Assembly: GCA_024180945.1 (NCBI GenBank)
Contig: JAKSGN010000003.1
Location: 1,302,001 to 1,366,000, forward strand
Length of the DNA stretch: 64,000 bases
Source of the DNA: Macrophomina tecta
Taxonomy: Eukaryota; Ascomycota; Dothideomycetes; Botryosphaeriales; Botryosphaeriaceae
Direction of reading: 5' to 3'
Position numbers and translations under genes: made by a program. Of the stretch, positions 35,391 through 48,290 are shown in pieces. Numbering within the stretch: position 1 is the first letter of the stretch; each line of letters begins with the position of its first letter. The notes under the pieces are model-generated. The model did not search any database, was not told the DNA's origin, and worked only from the letters and a program-made list of their open reading frames with translations.

Positions 35391-38300
35391 TGTTTGAGAT
35401 ATGCGATAATAACGGAAACAACCATAAAAAAAGAGGGAGCCCGTGGATGACAGTGCTGCCAAATTGTTATGTACTAGAGGAGAGAAAGGAGCGACAACCT
35501 CAAGAAGAGCCAATCTTTTAAATGATTCCGCCAGAAAGTCGGGGGCGAACAAAACTGGGCCACACGGGGAAGTTCACGATGCTCCAGGCCAGCTACATCA
35601 TAGACAGCATCGTGGTCTGGTCTCTGCCAGCGATAGCGGTGTAGCTCACCGGTTATGACACACCTACCTGCGTCCATCGTGACAGCAAAGTCCAGCACCT
35701 AGCTCCATGCCGTACTAGACGCCTTTTTTCCTGCGGCGTCTGACGTGCAGACGTGCGCTTCCCCTGGGCGCCACCAGTATTGGCATGGGCAGCGCAGCTA
35801 CGGAGCAAAAGGGTGACCGTCCTGAAAGCACGTTGGTCTACGGAAGATACCCCGCCAGGCTCGCGATTGGTAACAGGGCGTCGGTACGCTGCAGGCCGGC
35901 CTGGCCCTGACAGCAGGCGACGACGTCATCACTGGGGCCCAGTGCAAGTCCAACTACGCTTTCAGGTTGCGAGTTTTGGTGGGCCAATAGTGTGGAGGAG
36001 GCATTTGTGATAGTCTAGTGGGGCACGCTGGCAGAGCGGAGGAGGGGTAGAGACCAAAAAAGCGGGTGATGGTACATCATCGGAGGCTTATCATCAGAGC
36101 CTTCGCCATACTCGTTTGTACCTCTACAGAGCGCCCAGTCAACAGACTGGAGGCGCGCGCTCGTGCCGGGAACCTCGCTTGTGTCATTGCACAGCCTCTG
36201 CAGAAGCGGGGAGGAAGACGGGCGTTCTTGCCTTTCCAGCAATCCATTGGATCGCGGGGCACCCACTAGAGGACAGCAGGCGGCAGTTGGTCCGCTTGGG
36301 AGATAAGGCGTGTCCGGACTGGGAGTGGCGAATCAGACGCCGAATTTTGAGTTTTTGCCTCGCACCTCGCGCCGGTCGGTAAAAAGCAGAAAGAGCTATC
36401 TCCGGTAGATGCGTGCTTGGATTCGTTGCAATGCGTGGTGCTGGCGAATTGAGCCCGCATGACGAGAGCACGTCCGTCTCGCGGGGTTCACTGATGTGGG
36501 ATACCCACAGTTGAAGTGGGTTCATCCAGGTCGCGTTCGGACAAATTCTTCATCTTATCGAACGTCAAAGCCGAGTCCAGAACGCGAGTGAGGCAAAGGA
36601 CAGCCAGCCTGACGGAGCATCGGTTCGATCGACGCGGAGGCTCTGCGGTCCATTTTTTTCAGCCTCAAGATTGACGCGCACAAAATTGCGCGGTTTCAGA
36701 AGCATCTTTCTCGCGGAATGACATATTTTCAAACCGTCCGCTGAGTTACTTTGTCGTGGCCTGCTCACAGGCTTTTCCTTGCGCCTTGCCCGGAAACGCA
36801 TTACTCGGTGATTCGTTCACGACAAACTCAAAATGACCTGCCCCTTACCTCTCAGCGTCACCGCCCTTCTTCATCCGCCCGATGCGCACCGTCTGCACCA
36901 GCGGACGCCTTCCCTGCTCTTTCTTCAGCAAGCCAAGTTGTACGCAGTGCAGTCACCTCGACAACGCATAGAACTGCTGCAACATCCCGCTGGCTTGGCG
37001 GTAACGGCTGCTGCGGGTCTCCACATGTCAGCTGCTGCGGCCGTCAGCTGCTGTGTAATGATAATCGGCAGCCAGCCAGTTAAAAGTGCCAGCTGAGGGG
37101 ATGGAGGAGCGGTGCTCGAGTCCGGCTGCGCAGGAGTGGGCGAAGAGGCGCCGGGTGCAGTGCGCTTGCCTCGAATCGGGTTAGTTGAGCAGTGCGTAGG
37201 ATGGCAAAGCGGAACAATTGGTGGTGGAAGGGAGGAGAGAGAGCGGTTTGGTGGTAAAGGTGAATTTAGCTCCGAGCCCACAGACCCCCGCTTCCCCATT
37301 CTCAGCAAGGTAAGGGAAGATGAGGAAGAGGGGGGATCCCGTTTGTGAGGACTGAAATTACGTGAGCGTCTGACCTGCGTGGTTTCACTGTAAAACAGCT
37401 GGGGAGGAGACAAGAGGACGAGACGGATGGCTTACTTCTGTCAGCCGCGAATCGTGCATGCGGACGATAGTGTTCGCTCCGCCCACCCCCTAGGAAAGTC
37501 CAGTCCTCCCAGGCATGCGGCGGCCTGAAAATCTCCCGACTTCCCGCCCGCGGGACCAGGAAGTGCCTGGCCTGGGCTGGCCTGGGCTGGCCTGCGTCTC
37601 CAACGGTCCGAAACGTCCCCGGCCAGAAGGGATATGTAATCAGTTTGGGAGGGGTGGACATTTATGGCTGATGGCGAAATGGCCAGCGCTAGAGTTTCAG
37701 GGCAGGCAGGTTCCGTGCCGCCCGCAGCCAGTCGCAGGGCCGGAGCTTAGGATAGACAATAGAGAAGCCTCTTTGCCAGGCGTGTGTTGCAGGAGCAGGA
37801 AAAGCCATGGCAATCTCGTCTGGGCCTTCCTGCCGCTTCCGATGACTGAAGCGAGTGAGCCAGTGCTCAAGCCTCAACGCATGCCGAGGCAAGCATTTCC
37901 ATGTGTGCCTTTCGGTTTTGGGGCGCGCCACTGCGCTTAAGAAAGTGGCACGGACGGGGGCCAGGCTGCTGGAGGAGAGCGGGTTGCCTGAGCCGGCGAC
38001 CAGTCACCGAATGGCAGGCAACCCTCCGTTTAGGAAACTATTTTACAACCAAAATATCACCTACTTGCTTGCGTGCCCGATGACGAATATAAAGCTCACC
38101 TAGGGCGCCTCGCTGCACCACTGCTTTGAGAACCAAACTACAGCCGCATCAGTGGCCGCGCCAACGCTTCGTTTCTCATCGTCCACGAAACATCGAGCCT
38201 CCGCTGTGCCAATGATACGACAGAGTGTGCGAGCGGTGTTTCGGTCAGGCCGGTTTAACTCGAAGCTTATCATCAACCGAAGGATGAGCTTTGTCGCCCG

Positions 38301-39071
38301 AGACTTCGCTAAATGCAGAAAACACACCGTGCTGTTATATGACGCCCCTATATTGCTGCTCTGTTATAGCACCTGCGCTGCCTCACGAAACACTCGAGGC
38401 GGCGCACGAGTTTGACGCTATCGCCGGCCACCTGCGAAGCCGAGCAGAGTTTTTCTGCGAGAGTGGCAAGATCCGAAGGCATCACGAAGACCCAATCACT
38501 TCACATTGCCATGTAGAATATTATTTTCGAGATAATAGATCATGCATAAGCCCAAGCCGCATCTTCACTTTTGTTGCGACTACGTTGTCCAAACCTACGA
38601 AACAGAACATTAAAGGAAAAAGTGCAGCTCGCAGAGGAGGGAGGGCGCGTACATGAATCCGTTGTAACGCCTCAGGCCGGATCTACCCTCCCTCGCCGAT
38701 GGTGTAAGCGCAGAAAAGAAGTGTCGTCCTCGTGCATAAACCAGGACTGCAAGATAGTGGGAGTGACCAGGACAGAGGCGTGGCCTAATCCTCCGCTTTT
38801 AGGGTCCCTGTAGAATATTGAGAAAACTGGTATCAACCGCCGCCGCCGCCGCTCCTGCCGTTAAAAAGAACTCTGGAAATGAAAGCGCGAAACAAAAGAC
38901 AGAAAGCCCATTCGCAAATGCCGTGTGATATAAGGCACCCGCGCACTTTCAAACGCCGTATTTATGACATTTCTCTGCCCTGCTGGCAAGACGTATCCTC
39001 CGGATGGTCTATGGTGTAGACTACTCGTCCTCTCCATATGGTCGGCCGGAGCCTTTCGGGTATCACGCTCC
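35391..39071. other. Intergenic spacer, about 3.7 kb
   Basis: This is the HAD gene upstream region and the 3' flank of the G-alpha gene. A short GGCCTGGGCTGGCCTGGGCTGG tandem lies near 37568-37592 and a CCGCCGCCGCCGC run near 38839-38851. Open frames up to about 160 codons overlap on both strands and match nothing I know. Confidence 0.5.
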
Positions 39072-40318
39072 TCATATTAAACCGCACATGCGGAGGTTCT
39101 CCTGGATGATGATGTCTGGGCAAGTCAGCAACGAATGAAAAGCGCGAATACTAGGCAAGACTAACCGTTGACGGCTGCCATGACGAATCGGATCTGCATG
39201 GTATCCGTGGCGCAAGTGAAATGCGTGTAAATCTGCTTGGTCTCGTGCTGGTTCAGCGACACGAACCGGTTCAGAATGTAATCGCAAGCGGCGGCGTAGT
39301 CGGAACCTCCTTCGTAGTCGGGGAAGTAGTTCTTCATCGGCGAGACAGGTAGCTTCTCCTTGAAACGGTCGATCTTGTTCAAGAACAAGATGATGGACGT
39401 TTTGACAAACCATCTCGAGTTGCAGATGGAGTCGAAAAGAGTCAAGGCCTCCTGCATACGATTCACAGTCTCATCCTCGAAAAGCAGTTGGTCGTACTCG
39501 GAGATGGCGACAAGGAAGAGAATAGTGGTGACGTTCTCGAAGCAGTGGATCCACTTCTTACGTTCCGAACGCTGACCACCGACGTCGAACATCCGGTAGG
39601 TAAGGTCGCCAATAATGAAGGTGGTCTCAGTAATACCGGTCGTCTTGACACGCGAACGAAGGACATCCTGGTCGTTGGGAATGTAATCGGGAGCTGCGAT
39701 ACGGTCGATCGAGTCGAAGTAGCTATAAGGGGGGATCGTCAGTGTCGCGAACAATGACATTGCCGACCGTCGAAACGAGACTTGCGGGTCAACTCACTAT
39801 TTGGCCGAATCATTGAGCTGGTATTCGCGTGATCGCTGGAAGCAAGCTTGTACGCCAGCGTCCTTCCACAAGGTAGCAATGGCGTTGCCAACCTCCGGGG
39901 GAAGACTGTCGCCCTCAATCTGCGCAGGCTGCATGAAGATGGTCTGAACGTGGTACTCGCAGCGCTGGTCGTCCAATGGCAGCTCCAGCGACTCCATCGC
40001 CTCGAGGATGACGCGCATCGACTGGACGGTATTGGAGAAGATGATTTCCTTGAAAGATTCACGCTCGTCTCTCGAGTACCCACCCTCGTGGATGAGCTTC
40101 ATCTGCTTGAGGATGGTTGACTTGCCGGATTCACCAGCCCCTGCGGCCGGTGTCAGCGAGCGAACTCATCAATTGATGAGGCGTAGTGGTCGAGACTTAC
40201 CCAGAAGCAGCATTTTGATCTCGTTGCGCTGCATCATCTTGTCCCTCTTCAGCTGGTTCTCAATCTCCTCGTTCCTCTGCTTCCCCTCCTTCTCCTCCGT
40301 GCTCATTCCGCAACCCAT
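39072..40318 (-). CDS. gna1: Heterotrimeric G-protein alpha subunit, fungal group I (FadA/GNA-1/Gpa-type)
   Basis: Exons complement(join(39072..39115,39166..39722,39798..40140,40201..40318)) give 353 aa, the exact usual length. Group I alphas couple GPCRs to cAMP and MAPK control of growth, conidiation and mating. MGCGMS at the N-terminus carries the Gly2 myristoylation and Cys3 palmitoylation signals. The P-loop is GAGESGKST, switch I is [12 protein letters not shown], switch II is [12 protein letters not shown], base recognition is FLNKIDRF and TCATDT, and the tail is NLRMCGLI with Cys at -4, the pertussis-toxin site of Gi-class proteins. Introns are 50-75 nt; the first falls within the P-loop and the last just before the tail, both typical positions. 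The gene sits behind about 5 kb of upstream DNA without another gene. Confidence 0.98.
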
Positions 40319-41445
40319 GTTGACAGCTGGTAGGTGGGAGACTTAGATCAAACTGGAAATAGGATGCGATGGAAATGAAAATGGCTTCCGTACAGAGGCC
40401 CGCAGAGGTACGGAAGGGCTGGGATCACATACAAGTTAGCAAGACGGCGGGTGGTGCGGACGCGCGTGCCGAGAAGCAGCGACTCGACTCGACAGGGTCA
40501 GGAGTGGCACGACGCGGACGAGGCGGCGGTGAGGGAGAGTCGAGCGCGGAGCGGCAGTAGAGGTAATTGGGGCTCACCTACTATTACAAGGAGGTCGTGG
40601 GAGGGTCAATGAGAGAGTTGTGCACGACTCGACCGTCGCTGAGAAGCTGGCGCTGCAGTGGGAGAGTAGAAGTGGGTGCGGGTCGAGGAGGAGGGATTTG
40701 GTTTCAGGCGGTCGATCGTTACCGAGGAGCTCAGGTGAAGGAGATGAACGGCAGGCGAGTCCGACTCAGCCGGCGGCGTGGGTGGTAGGGAGCGAGCGGG
40801 TTCGAGAGTGCGGCTGGGGAGGGGGCACGGGGGCGCGCTCGCAGGACGAGTGCTGGCGCCAGTTATAATGCAGCTGGAGACGTCGAGGCCGCAGGCGCGC
40901 AATGGGAAGACGCAGTGCAACACAAAGGAAAAGGACGGACGGGGAGGTGGAGGGCGGGCTCAAGAGAACTGCTCGGATGCTGACTACGACGCGGTTAAGG
41001 GGAGCGCAGCGGGCGAGGGCGAGCCGAATCGGGGCTAGCGGGCGCCGGCCGGGCAAGGAGACTTTGCGCCTGTCGAGGCTAAAGGCGAGCGATGGCGGAT
41101 GTGGGTGGGCGAGATGTGCGCAGCAAATCACCCAATTTCTCAGCCAGTGCTAACCCTCCGGGCCTCACGCGATGGCACGCCGGCCTCAATTTGCGCGCCG
41201 CCCGCCACCACGGACGCGAACGACCAAGCATGCCTGCACGGCCACCGCATTTCGCTTGCCGGCAGCAAGCAGCAGTATCATCATCACCATGTTTTCCCAC
41301 GCACCCGCCGCTGCGGCACTGCCTGTCGCAGCAGCGCCCCGCTGCCTGCAGGCGTCGGCCATGCCAGTCGAGCCGGCTGCCGCAGATCAGACGGCGCCCG
41401 CCGTGCGTGTATCAGCGGACCCTATCCCGCCGCGCACCTCGCCCT

Positions 41446-41472
41446 CAGCAGCAGCAGCAGCAGCAGCAGCAG
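41446..41472. repeat. (CAG)9 trinucleotide repeat
   Basis: Nine perfect CAG units in the gene-free region about 1.1 kb upstream of the G-alpha start. Confidence 0.9.
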
Positions 41473-44431
41473 GAGCATCCCCGACGCACCCCATCTCCCG
41501 CATCACGCACCGCCCGCCAGCCCTTCGAGAACCCAGCTAGAATGCCGCAATAGGGGGCCCGCGCTGCCCGTCGCCGCGTCCGCGCGGTTGCACACAGGTC
41601 TCAGCGCGATACAAAAGCCCTCGTACCTCGCAGCCGCCCCAGGCTGCCGGCGACGGCCAGGCGGATCGCGGGCTATCCTGGCTGGCAGCTGGGAGTTGAG
41701 GGCTGCGAAGCAATGATCGTCACGTCTGCCGCCAGGTCCTGCGCGCCACGGTCGGCCTAATGCCCCCGTTTGGGCCTGTTATCCGACGGCGCCTGCGCTG
41801 CTTTAGGACGCGCCTTCCCTGATCTGCGCCAATGGCTGCCCGTCGCCTGGACGCGCTGTTCGCCCGCGAGCTCCCGCGGCCTCGAGAGCCTCGTGGCATC
41901 AATTTCCACGACTCAGTATCTCCACAGCTCCCAGAGGCGAGCCGCGGCCTCTAGCCTGATCGCCCCTATTGCAGTATCGGATCTCCAGCGACACCAGCTT
42001 CAACACCTCGAGCGCGCGCCCGAGCCCCATCCGCGACGAAGGCAGCCAGCAGCCGCGAGTCGCTGGATGCGGTCGCCCGGTCTTATTAAGCCTGTCCTTG
42101 CATATGCTTTCGGTGCTGGATCGGGGCGGCCGCAGTCTCCGCGGTGGAGCGCGCAGTGTTCTGGAACCGTTCCTTGCATCTGGCGCGCTTGATCCGCAAG
42201 GGCGCGCTCTCCCACTGGCCAATGGCTCCCGCCCCGGCCAGAAATCTCCCCAACCACCGCCTGCGCCGTCAGCCGCCTTACGCCACGCCGGGCAGCTGGT
42301 TGCACCACTCGGCCGGGCGTGCAGCGGGAAGCTCTCCATCTGCGCAAGAGCTGCCCAGATCCAACGTTCGCTCACTTTTCCTCGCTCTAGCATCCCAGCA
42401 TCTGCTAAAAGAATTGTCCGCGTCAGGCGGCATGCCGGTAGGGATGCCGCGTTGATCGAGCCATGTGGCCATGAAACTGCCACCGCCTGCCCACTCTGGT
42501 CCGCCGTCATCTGGCCGGCTGTCCGGGGAACGGCAGCTTTCAAATTTCGATGCTCGCCGGCTTGTCCTTTCCTAGCATTTCCATCCGGGGGAATTGCGAG
42601 CTCTGTCATCTTGATCAAGAGACGCCGGCCCACTTATGCTTCATGCTTCGCTCATCTCATCTCCTGCTTCCAGCCACACCACCTTCTACTCACGAGATGA
42701 CTTCCTGCAAGAACACAGACGGTGTCGAAAACCCCCCCACCACATCTGCTGGACGCCGGGAGGTTAGTTGGCACAGCTGGCGCGGCATCGTGCCGAGACG
42801 TGACCGCCTTCAAGTGGTCAGGCAGCTACGTATCTTCCGTTCAACCACGTCACAGGTTCCTCAGTTCTCCGAATTTATTCTGTTGCTCTGCTTGCCACTT
42901 TTACTTCCATCTTTCGGACATTTTTTTCGAGAACGAGGACGTGATTTTCTCCGCTTAACCGGGAACACTCGTCAGTATCTATTGCGCAATAGTGTCTCGG
43001 TTTTCACGCACTCTTTTGCCCCCTTCTTCGGCTTGCGTCTCCACCCTGAACAGCCCCCTACCCTTTTTGGTCAACGCTCTGTCTGCCCTGCTCCCCTTTC
43101 AGCCACGAGGGAAGAGGGGACACCGGCGAGTAATCACCAAGAACACGCAATCTATCATGCTGGTGGGCTTTCCCGGACCATAAGGCTTATTCTTCGGCAA
43201 GCCTCTATCGTTTTCGGTGGAATTTTGGAATAGACAAACAGCCCCCGTCACTTGCCCCTTATACGGCGGGTTTAACGAGCGACCGTTGTTTCCGGGTGAT
43301 CAGCGGGCTTGCCGACTCGATTTGGGAATGATGGGCCCTGCGGAATTACACGGAGGATGGTGCGCGCTCCACGGTACCCTATCGCTCTCCCTCTCACTCA
43401 GCCCTACGGACATGCGAAAAGACTGTGCGTTTCCCGTTGTTTAATGCATCGTCATGCGTTGTCGTCGGATAGGGGAAAAGGAGAAAGATGGTTTTCCTTA
43501 GGAAGAGATGCCGTCTGGTGTCTTACTCTCGTTATCCATGCCTTCTACCCTCATACCGAAGTGCAGACGCTGATGAACGTAGAGGTTGGCGGACGAAGCG
43601 AGAGCATCCCATGGGCTGTATATGCCTGTGAGCCGTGGGCCCACCCTCGCCTTCGAACCTGCTGTGGCGGTGGCATACTCTTTGCCTGGATGTCGGAAAT
43701 GGATGAGAAGGCTCGTCTCGCGGACGCGGACAGGCCAGGAAGACGCGCAAGACAATCTTGGGCAACGCCCACTGAGAACAAGGCACGTAGATCGTCGTCC
43801 GCGACTTCTTCGGCGCTGATGTCATCGTCCCTTTTCTCGCGAATAGGCAAATCCATTGACACCTGTGACAGGAGACCATGCTGACGAAATGTGTTCATTG
43901 GTTACGCCTGTGATACGAGCGTGCCCGTGAGAAGCGCACAGAAAGAGGGTGGTGCAACGAAGCGACGGGCATTCGAAGTTGCTGAAAAGTTTTCTGCCGT
44001 GCTGGCATTCTCGTGTTTGCTTTCGTCCGCGACTGTCATGTCAGGACGGACGGTCCAAATAGGAGGGATGTTCGCAGTGTCAATGTCGTCGTCGCCGCTG
44101 ATACCGCATCATCCAACAGAGCCCCGTTAACCGTATCCAGCACGGTCACCATCACGGTTCACCACGAACACACCACGGACGTATGAAGGAGGCATTGGCC
44201 CTCAACACACGGATCTCCGAGTCAACCGTCACAAGCTGGAGCAGAGGGGATACGGAATAACGACCGGTCAGAAGAGCAAAAGCACTATTGGATTCATTCA
44301 CACGAAGTCTGCGGATAGCTTCGGGATCGTAACGGAAACGAAAAAAAAAAAGCCAAGAGACTTGTCGAAAACAAGAAGAACCTGACCAGCCCCCTTCCCT
44401 TCATTCCTTTTTGTGGTTTCGTAAAAGCATT

Positions 44432-44453
44432 AGACAGACAGACAGATAGACAG

Positions 44454-44488
<35 letters not shown>
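44432..44488. repeat. Compound (GACA)n-(CA)n-(GA)n microsatellite
   Basis: GACA units with one GATA variant pass into CACACA and then a 27-base AG repeat (44462-44488). The opposite strand is a pyrimidine tract. Confidence 0.9.
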
Positions 44489-44494
<6 letters not shown>

Positions 44495-45344
44495 AGGGGG
44501 GGAGGGGAGAAAGAAGACGCAAGCGGAACGCCGGCGGAATGCACGGAAATGCAACAGATAAAAGCAGGAAGTGCCGAAACTAAAGATGGAAAAATTGACG
44601 AGCAAAACGCTTCAACGCTAGTGTTTTTCTCTTTAAAAGAAAAAAAAAAAAGGCAAAGAAACGACAACAAGAACGCCGTTTAGTTCGAGGGAAATTTTCG
44701 AGAACGGAAGGAGAAACAGGCAAGAACCCTAAAGACAACGTAAGATCGAACAGTACGAAACAGAATTTTGGCTCCTCTGCTCCCCCTACTAACCAACAGA
44801 AACCCCAGATGATCGCCTTTTCTCTTCCAATACGACAGACCCCAAAAATCCGGTACCAAACTGAATTTTTTTCCTGCACACAAACACCAGTCTATATGCT
44901 CCTCCCGGTCTTTCTCCAAGTCTATGGTTGCGCAGCCAAAAAGAATAAAATCTAAAGAACGGTGGTATCGGATAAGAGAGAGATAGAAGACTCTTATATG
45001 TGGGGAGAAGTGAACGGACAAGAGAGAACAAACGCTGGAAGTCGTGACATGATGGAGCGAAAGCAGATACGGAACGCTAAGATTCAAGAAAACGAGAAGA
45101 AGAAAATCCTGGATAAGCTGGTCAATCTAAGACGTTCGTGTCTGGAAAGAATACCAGATATGATATGCTATGGCAAGGAAATGACATGATGCAGAATCAG
45201 GTATGATCGGCCAGCGATGTAGTTGGTGGAGGCAACGATAAGATGTGGCGGTGGTGAGTCTGGCCTCTTGGTCTTTGCTTCTTTTATCGCCCCTTTTTGG
45301 TCTCGTCTCTCCTTTTCTTCCTTCTTTTTATACTGATGAGTGGC

Positions 45345-48290
45345 TTAAAAGCTGAACAGGCCGCTCCTCTTCTTTCCAAATGGATAGATCACAAGGGCAC
45401 TCAGGAAGAGACCGACGGTGATGCCAATGGCCACCTGGATGACCGAATAACCCACGGTGAAGGCGGCGCTGTTGAGGCTGCTCGTGTCCGTTGCCGATGG
45501 TGTCACCGTGCCAGTGGTGTTGTGGATGATCTGATCTGCCGACGTGATGCCAGACACCAGCGAACCGCTGACGGCCAGACCGGATGGCACCTGCACGAAG
45601 ATGGCAGGCAGCATGGCAGCGGCCGCCACGCCGTAGCCGACTTTGCGGGTGCGTGGGGTGTAGACCTCGGAAGCGTTCTCGCTGGAGGGCGGCAGGGCGT
45701 CCTCGAGACGCTTCATCGACATCCGCAATTCTTCCTTCTTCCCGGTGATCTTGCGACGCAAGACCCGATAGCGCGGGCGCAGGTGATTCTCGTAGAGATC
45801 GAGGAAGAAATTGTCGGCTTTGGTGCCCAGGCGCGAATACAGATTGGCCATGGCGCCGATGGCGAGAGCGCCGAGGGTGCTGCTGATCTGCGTGTTGCCC
45901 TGGAAGCGCTCGCTGCTGAACTTGGTAACAACGTAGCCGGCAAAGGAGATGAAGACCATGACAGGCATCTGCTTCCACTTGGCTTGGTTAATGATGCAGA
46001 GGCACATGGTGAAGGCGGGCACGAAGAAGAAGGTCCAGTTGGTCGGCATCTGATTGCTGCACGAGGTCGCGGACGTCGCATTCTTGTCCATGACGCCGAA
46101 CAAGACGATGCCTATAGTCATACCGAAGCCGAGGAAGAGCGAATAGATGATTGCGTAGACCATACGAACGGAGCCGGCAACCAAATGTTTGGACTGCAGC
46201 TCGGATGAGGCGCACAGGACGATATAACCGGGAAGAATCAAGGCGATACTACTCTGCGCTAGCGCGGAGAAACAGAAGACAGAACCACCATTGATCGAGC
46301 CAAAGGCACGGGCAAGGAAGGAGGTCAGCACGGCGGCACTGATCTCGAAGACGTTGTTGAAGAGCGTGGACGATGGAGCTGCGATCAGCTGCAGGAACCC
46401 GACAAGGCATCCCAACAAGAACGCAATAGGCAAGTCGATCAGCCGGGCTTCGAACGCGAACGGGCCGACACTGGCGGAGGCCAGACCGTAGACGAGGACC
46501 AAAGCCCAAGGCTTGAACTTTGCCGGACGCCGTATGATGGACTCAAGACGCTGCGTTGCCTCCTCGACGCCGATACGATCATGCACGACGTCCTTGTAGC
46601 AAGCATGCGTGTCACGCAGCTTGCCCAAGTCGACGCCCTGGGTCTCACGTACCAGCTTCACCTCGGTCGTGTGGGTGCTCGAGTCATCGAAGGAGATGAT
46701 CATGCAGCCGGGGATGTACAGGAACTGGCTCTCGATCTCGAGCACGCGCGCAGACATCTTCATGCACTCCTCCAGCCTGTGCGTTGGGGCACCATACTTC
46801 ATCAACGCCCTGCAAAGCTTCATCAGGTACCGCTGACGCGCCATAACCTCGGAAATGTGGACGGTGATGCGAATCTCATCCTCCAGACGCGGCTTGCTCA
46901 GGCGCTGCATCGCAGATGAGATGGCGCCACCGCTACGCGTCCGTTTGCCCATTCCGGGTCGCGGTGCGCGCTTCAACTTCTCGGCAATCTCGTGCTCGTA
47001 CTCGCCAGGCGCAGCAGTCGAGGCGAGCATCGATGACGAGCCGACGAGTTGCGCCAGTGAGCTCTGCGATTCCTTTTGCCCGTGGTGGCCGCCATTGTGA
47101 TTGCGGGTGTACCAATGTCTCCTCTGGGCAGCGCTGACTGGCGTGTTGGTTCCCGAAGTGGGAGGAGAGTGCTGAGGCGTGATGGCAGGGGTCATACCAG
47201 GGGTGTTCGTTCCGCTGCCCAGCGTGGTGTTGCTGTTGTTGCGCGAGTGCGCCCACTGACCACCACCGGGCTGCATACCTCCTTGAGCGCCATACAGGTT
47301 AAGCAAAGCGCCGAAAATACCTCCACGGTACCTGGCCGGCGGAGCGACGTAATCATCGAAGCGTTGCTCCATGGTGGGTGTGGTTGGTCTCGAGATGAGT
47401 GGGGCGGGCTCCGCGTGGAGCGAAGTCTTCTGGGCTCCTTTGCGGGTGTGCGACCTCACGAGCTTCTTTGCCTCGTCCAACGTGCTTTCCCTGTTCTTCT
47501 TCTTTTGCTCTTTCTGCGCCGCCACCGCCGCGATTGTGGCGGCATCTTCCTCATCTCCCGAAACGACATCCTCGAGGTAGGCTTCCCGGCGACCCTGGCT
47601 CATGAAACCTGATTTTCGGGGCTTCGAAGGCCCAGCCGTCATCTTCTCTTCCTCGAACGAATTCCTCCTCGAGGACGGCGCCGACGCACTCCCCACACTC
47701 ATGGCCAATCGGTTCGCGCGGTCCCGGGCCTCGTTCCTCGATCTCTTGGCGGGCGTGTCCTCCTCGTCCGAGTCGTCATGTTGCGAGGAAAAGGGGTTCA
47801 GACGGAGCGAAGGGGTCTTCCGGATTGCGGGTTTGGGCCTGGCGGGCGTGGGCTTGGCCGGCATGGGCTGGCCGAAGGCTTCGTGCACGGCCTTGACGAG
47901 TTCTTCAGGCGCGGGAGGAGCGCTCTGGCGGGTTGGGGTGGGCGAGAGGTAGCCCTCGCCGACGGGGGTGGTGGCGCCGGAGGTTGGGTTCGAGGGGAGA
48001 GCTCCATAGGTGGAATGCGGGCGAGGCTGGAGGTGCCCGTCCGGATTTGGCGAGTCGTCGCCGGATGAGGGAGCGGAGGTGAAGCCAACTCGCTTCCCCT
48101 TGGGCTTTGTTTCGGTGGAGGGGGGCTGCTCGTCGGGCGAGTTTGAGCCGTCAGTGACGATTTGAGGGACGTTGGGGTGGCCAGTTGGCGAGTGGCCGCC
48201 GTTTGACGGCCCGTCCCTGGGTTCAGAGGCCATCTCCGCAAAGAGGTGCTCGTCTTCGGCGGAGGCGTGGAGGTCCCATTGGGGGTTCAT
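45345..48290 (-). CDS. ThrE/Prm10-like multi-pass membrane protein (putative threonine/serine exporter family)
   Basis: A single-exon frame of 981 aa. Residues 1 to about 460 are Ser/Pro/Thr-rich and disordered, with a short conserved-looking patch RYRGGIFGALLNLYG just past residue 310. The ThrE (DUF1212) cytosolic/membrane unit follows from about 465 (RQRYLMKLCRALMKYGAPTH, LEECMKMSARVLEIESQFLY, PGCMIISFDDSSTHT), then at least nine hydrophobic helices (for example FKPWALVLVYGLASASVG, LPIAFLLGCLVGFLQLIAAP, PGYIVLCASSELQSK, MVYAIIYSLFLGFGMTIGIV). A second ThrE-like half ends with VGYSVIQVAIGITVGLFLSA. Fungal homologues include yeast Prm10; bacterial ThrE exports threonine and serine, but transport by fungal members is not established. 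The start is the ATG at 48290; a later in-frame ATG (MASEPRDG) is possible. Confidence 0.88.
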   Translation of the reverse strand: MNPQWDLHASAEDEHLFAEMASEPRDGPSNGGHSPTGHPNVPQIVTDGSNSPDEQPPSTETKPKGKRVGFTSAPSSGDDSPNPDGHLQPRPHSTYGALPSNPTSGATTPVGEGYLSPTPTRQSAPPAPEELVKAVHEAFGQPMPAKPTPARPKPAIRKTPSLRLNPFSSQHDDSDEEDTPAKRSRNEARDRANRLAMSVGSASAPSSRRNSFEEEKMTAGPSKPRKSGFMSQGRREAYLEDVVSGDEEDAATIAAVAAQKEQKKKNRESTLDEAKKLVRSHTRKGAQKTSLHAEPAPLISRPTTPTMEQRFDDYVAPPARYRGGIFGALLNLYGAQGGMQPGGGQWAHSRNNSNTTLGSGTNTPGMTPAITPQHSPPTSGTNTPVSAAQRRHWYTRNHNGGHHGQKESQSSLAQLVGSSSMLASTAAPGEYEHEIAEKLKRAPRPGMGKRTRSGGAISSAMQRLSKPRLEDEIRITVHISEVMARQRYLMKLCRALMKYGAPTHRLEECMKMSARVLEIESQFLYIPGCMIISFDDSSTHTTEVKLVRETQGVDLGKLRDTHACYKDVVHDRIGVEEATQRLESIIRRPAKFKPWALVLVYGLASASVGPFAFEARLIDLPIAFLLGCLVGFLQLIAAPSSTLFNNVFEISAAVLTSFLARAFGSINGGSVFCFSALAQSSIALILPGYIVLCASSELQSKHLVAGSVRMVYAIIYSLFLGFGMTIGIVLFGVMDKNATSATSCSNQMPTNWTFFFVPAFTMCLCIINQAKWKQMPVMVFISFAGYVVTKFSSERFQGNTQISSTLGALAIGAMANLYSRLGTKADNFFLDLYENHLRPRYRVLRRKITGKKEELRMSMKRLEDALPPSSENASEVYTPRTRKVGYGVAAAAMLPAIFVQVPSGLAVSGSLVSGITSADQIIHNTTGTVTPSATDTSSLNSAAFTVGYSVIQVAIGITVGLFLSALVIYPFGKKRSGLFSF

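Larger units (their letters stand above)
40319..45344. other. About 5 kb gene-free region upstream of the G-alpha gene
   Basis: This spans the G-alpha promoter and the 3' flank of the ThrE-like gene. 41.0-42.7 kb is strongly GC-rich with a (CAG)9 run; 42.7-43.4 kb is C/T-rich; 44.3-45.3 kb carries simple repeats and A-rich sequence. Large frames overlap head-on at 41.9-42.7 kb on both strands (about 244 codons each), a sign of base composition and not of genes. A long 5' UTR, uORFs or regulatory non-coding RNA are possible but not shown. Confidence 0.5.

Noticed and set aside
41899..42700. Two opposite open frames of about 244 and 243 codons
   Set aside because: They overlap almost completely on opposite strands in GC-rich DNA, have unnatural composition and match no family. 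This is typical of spurious frames.
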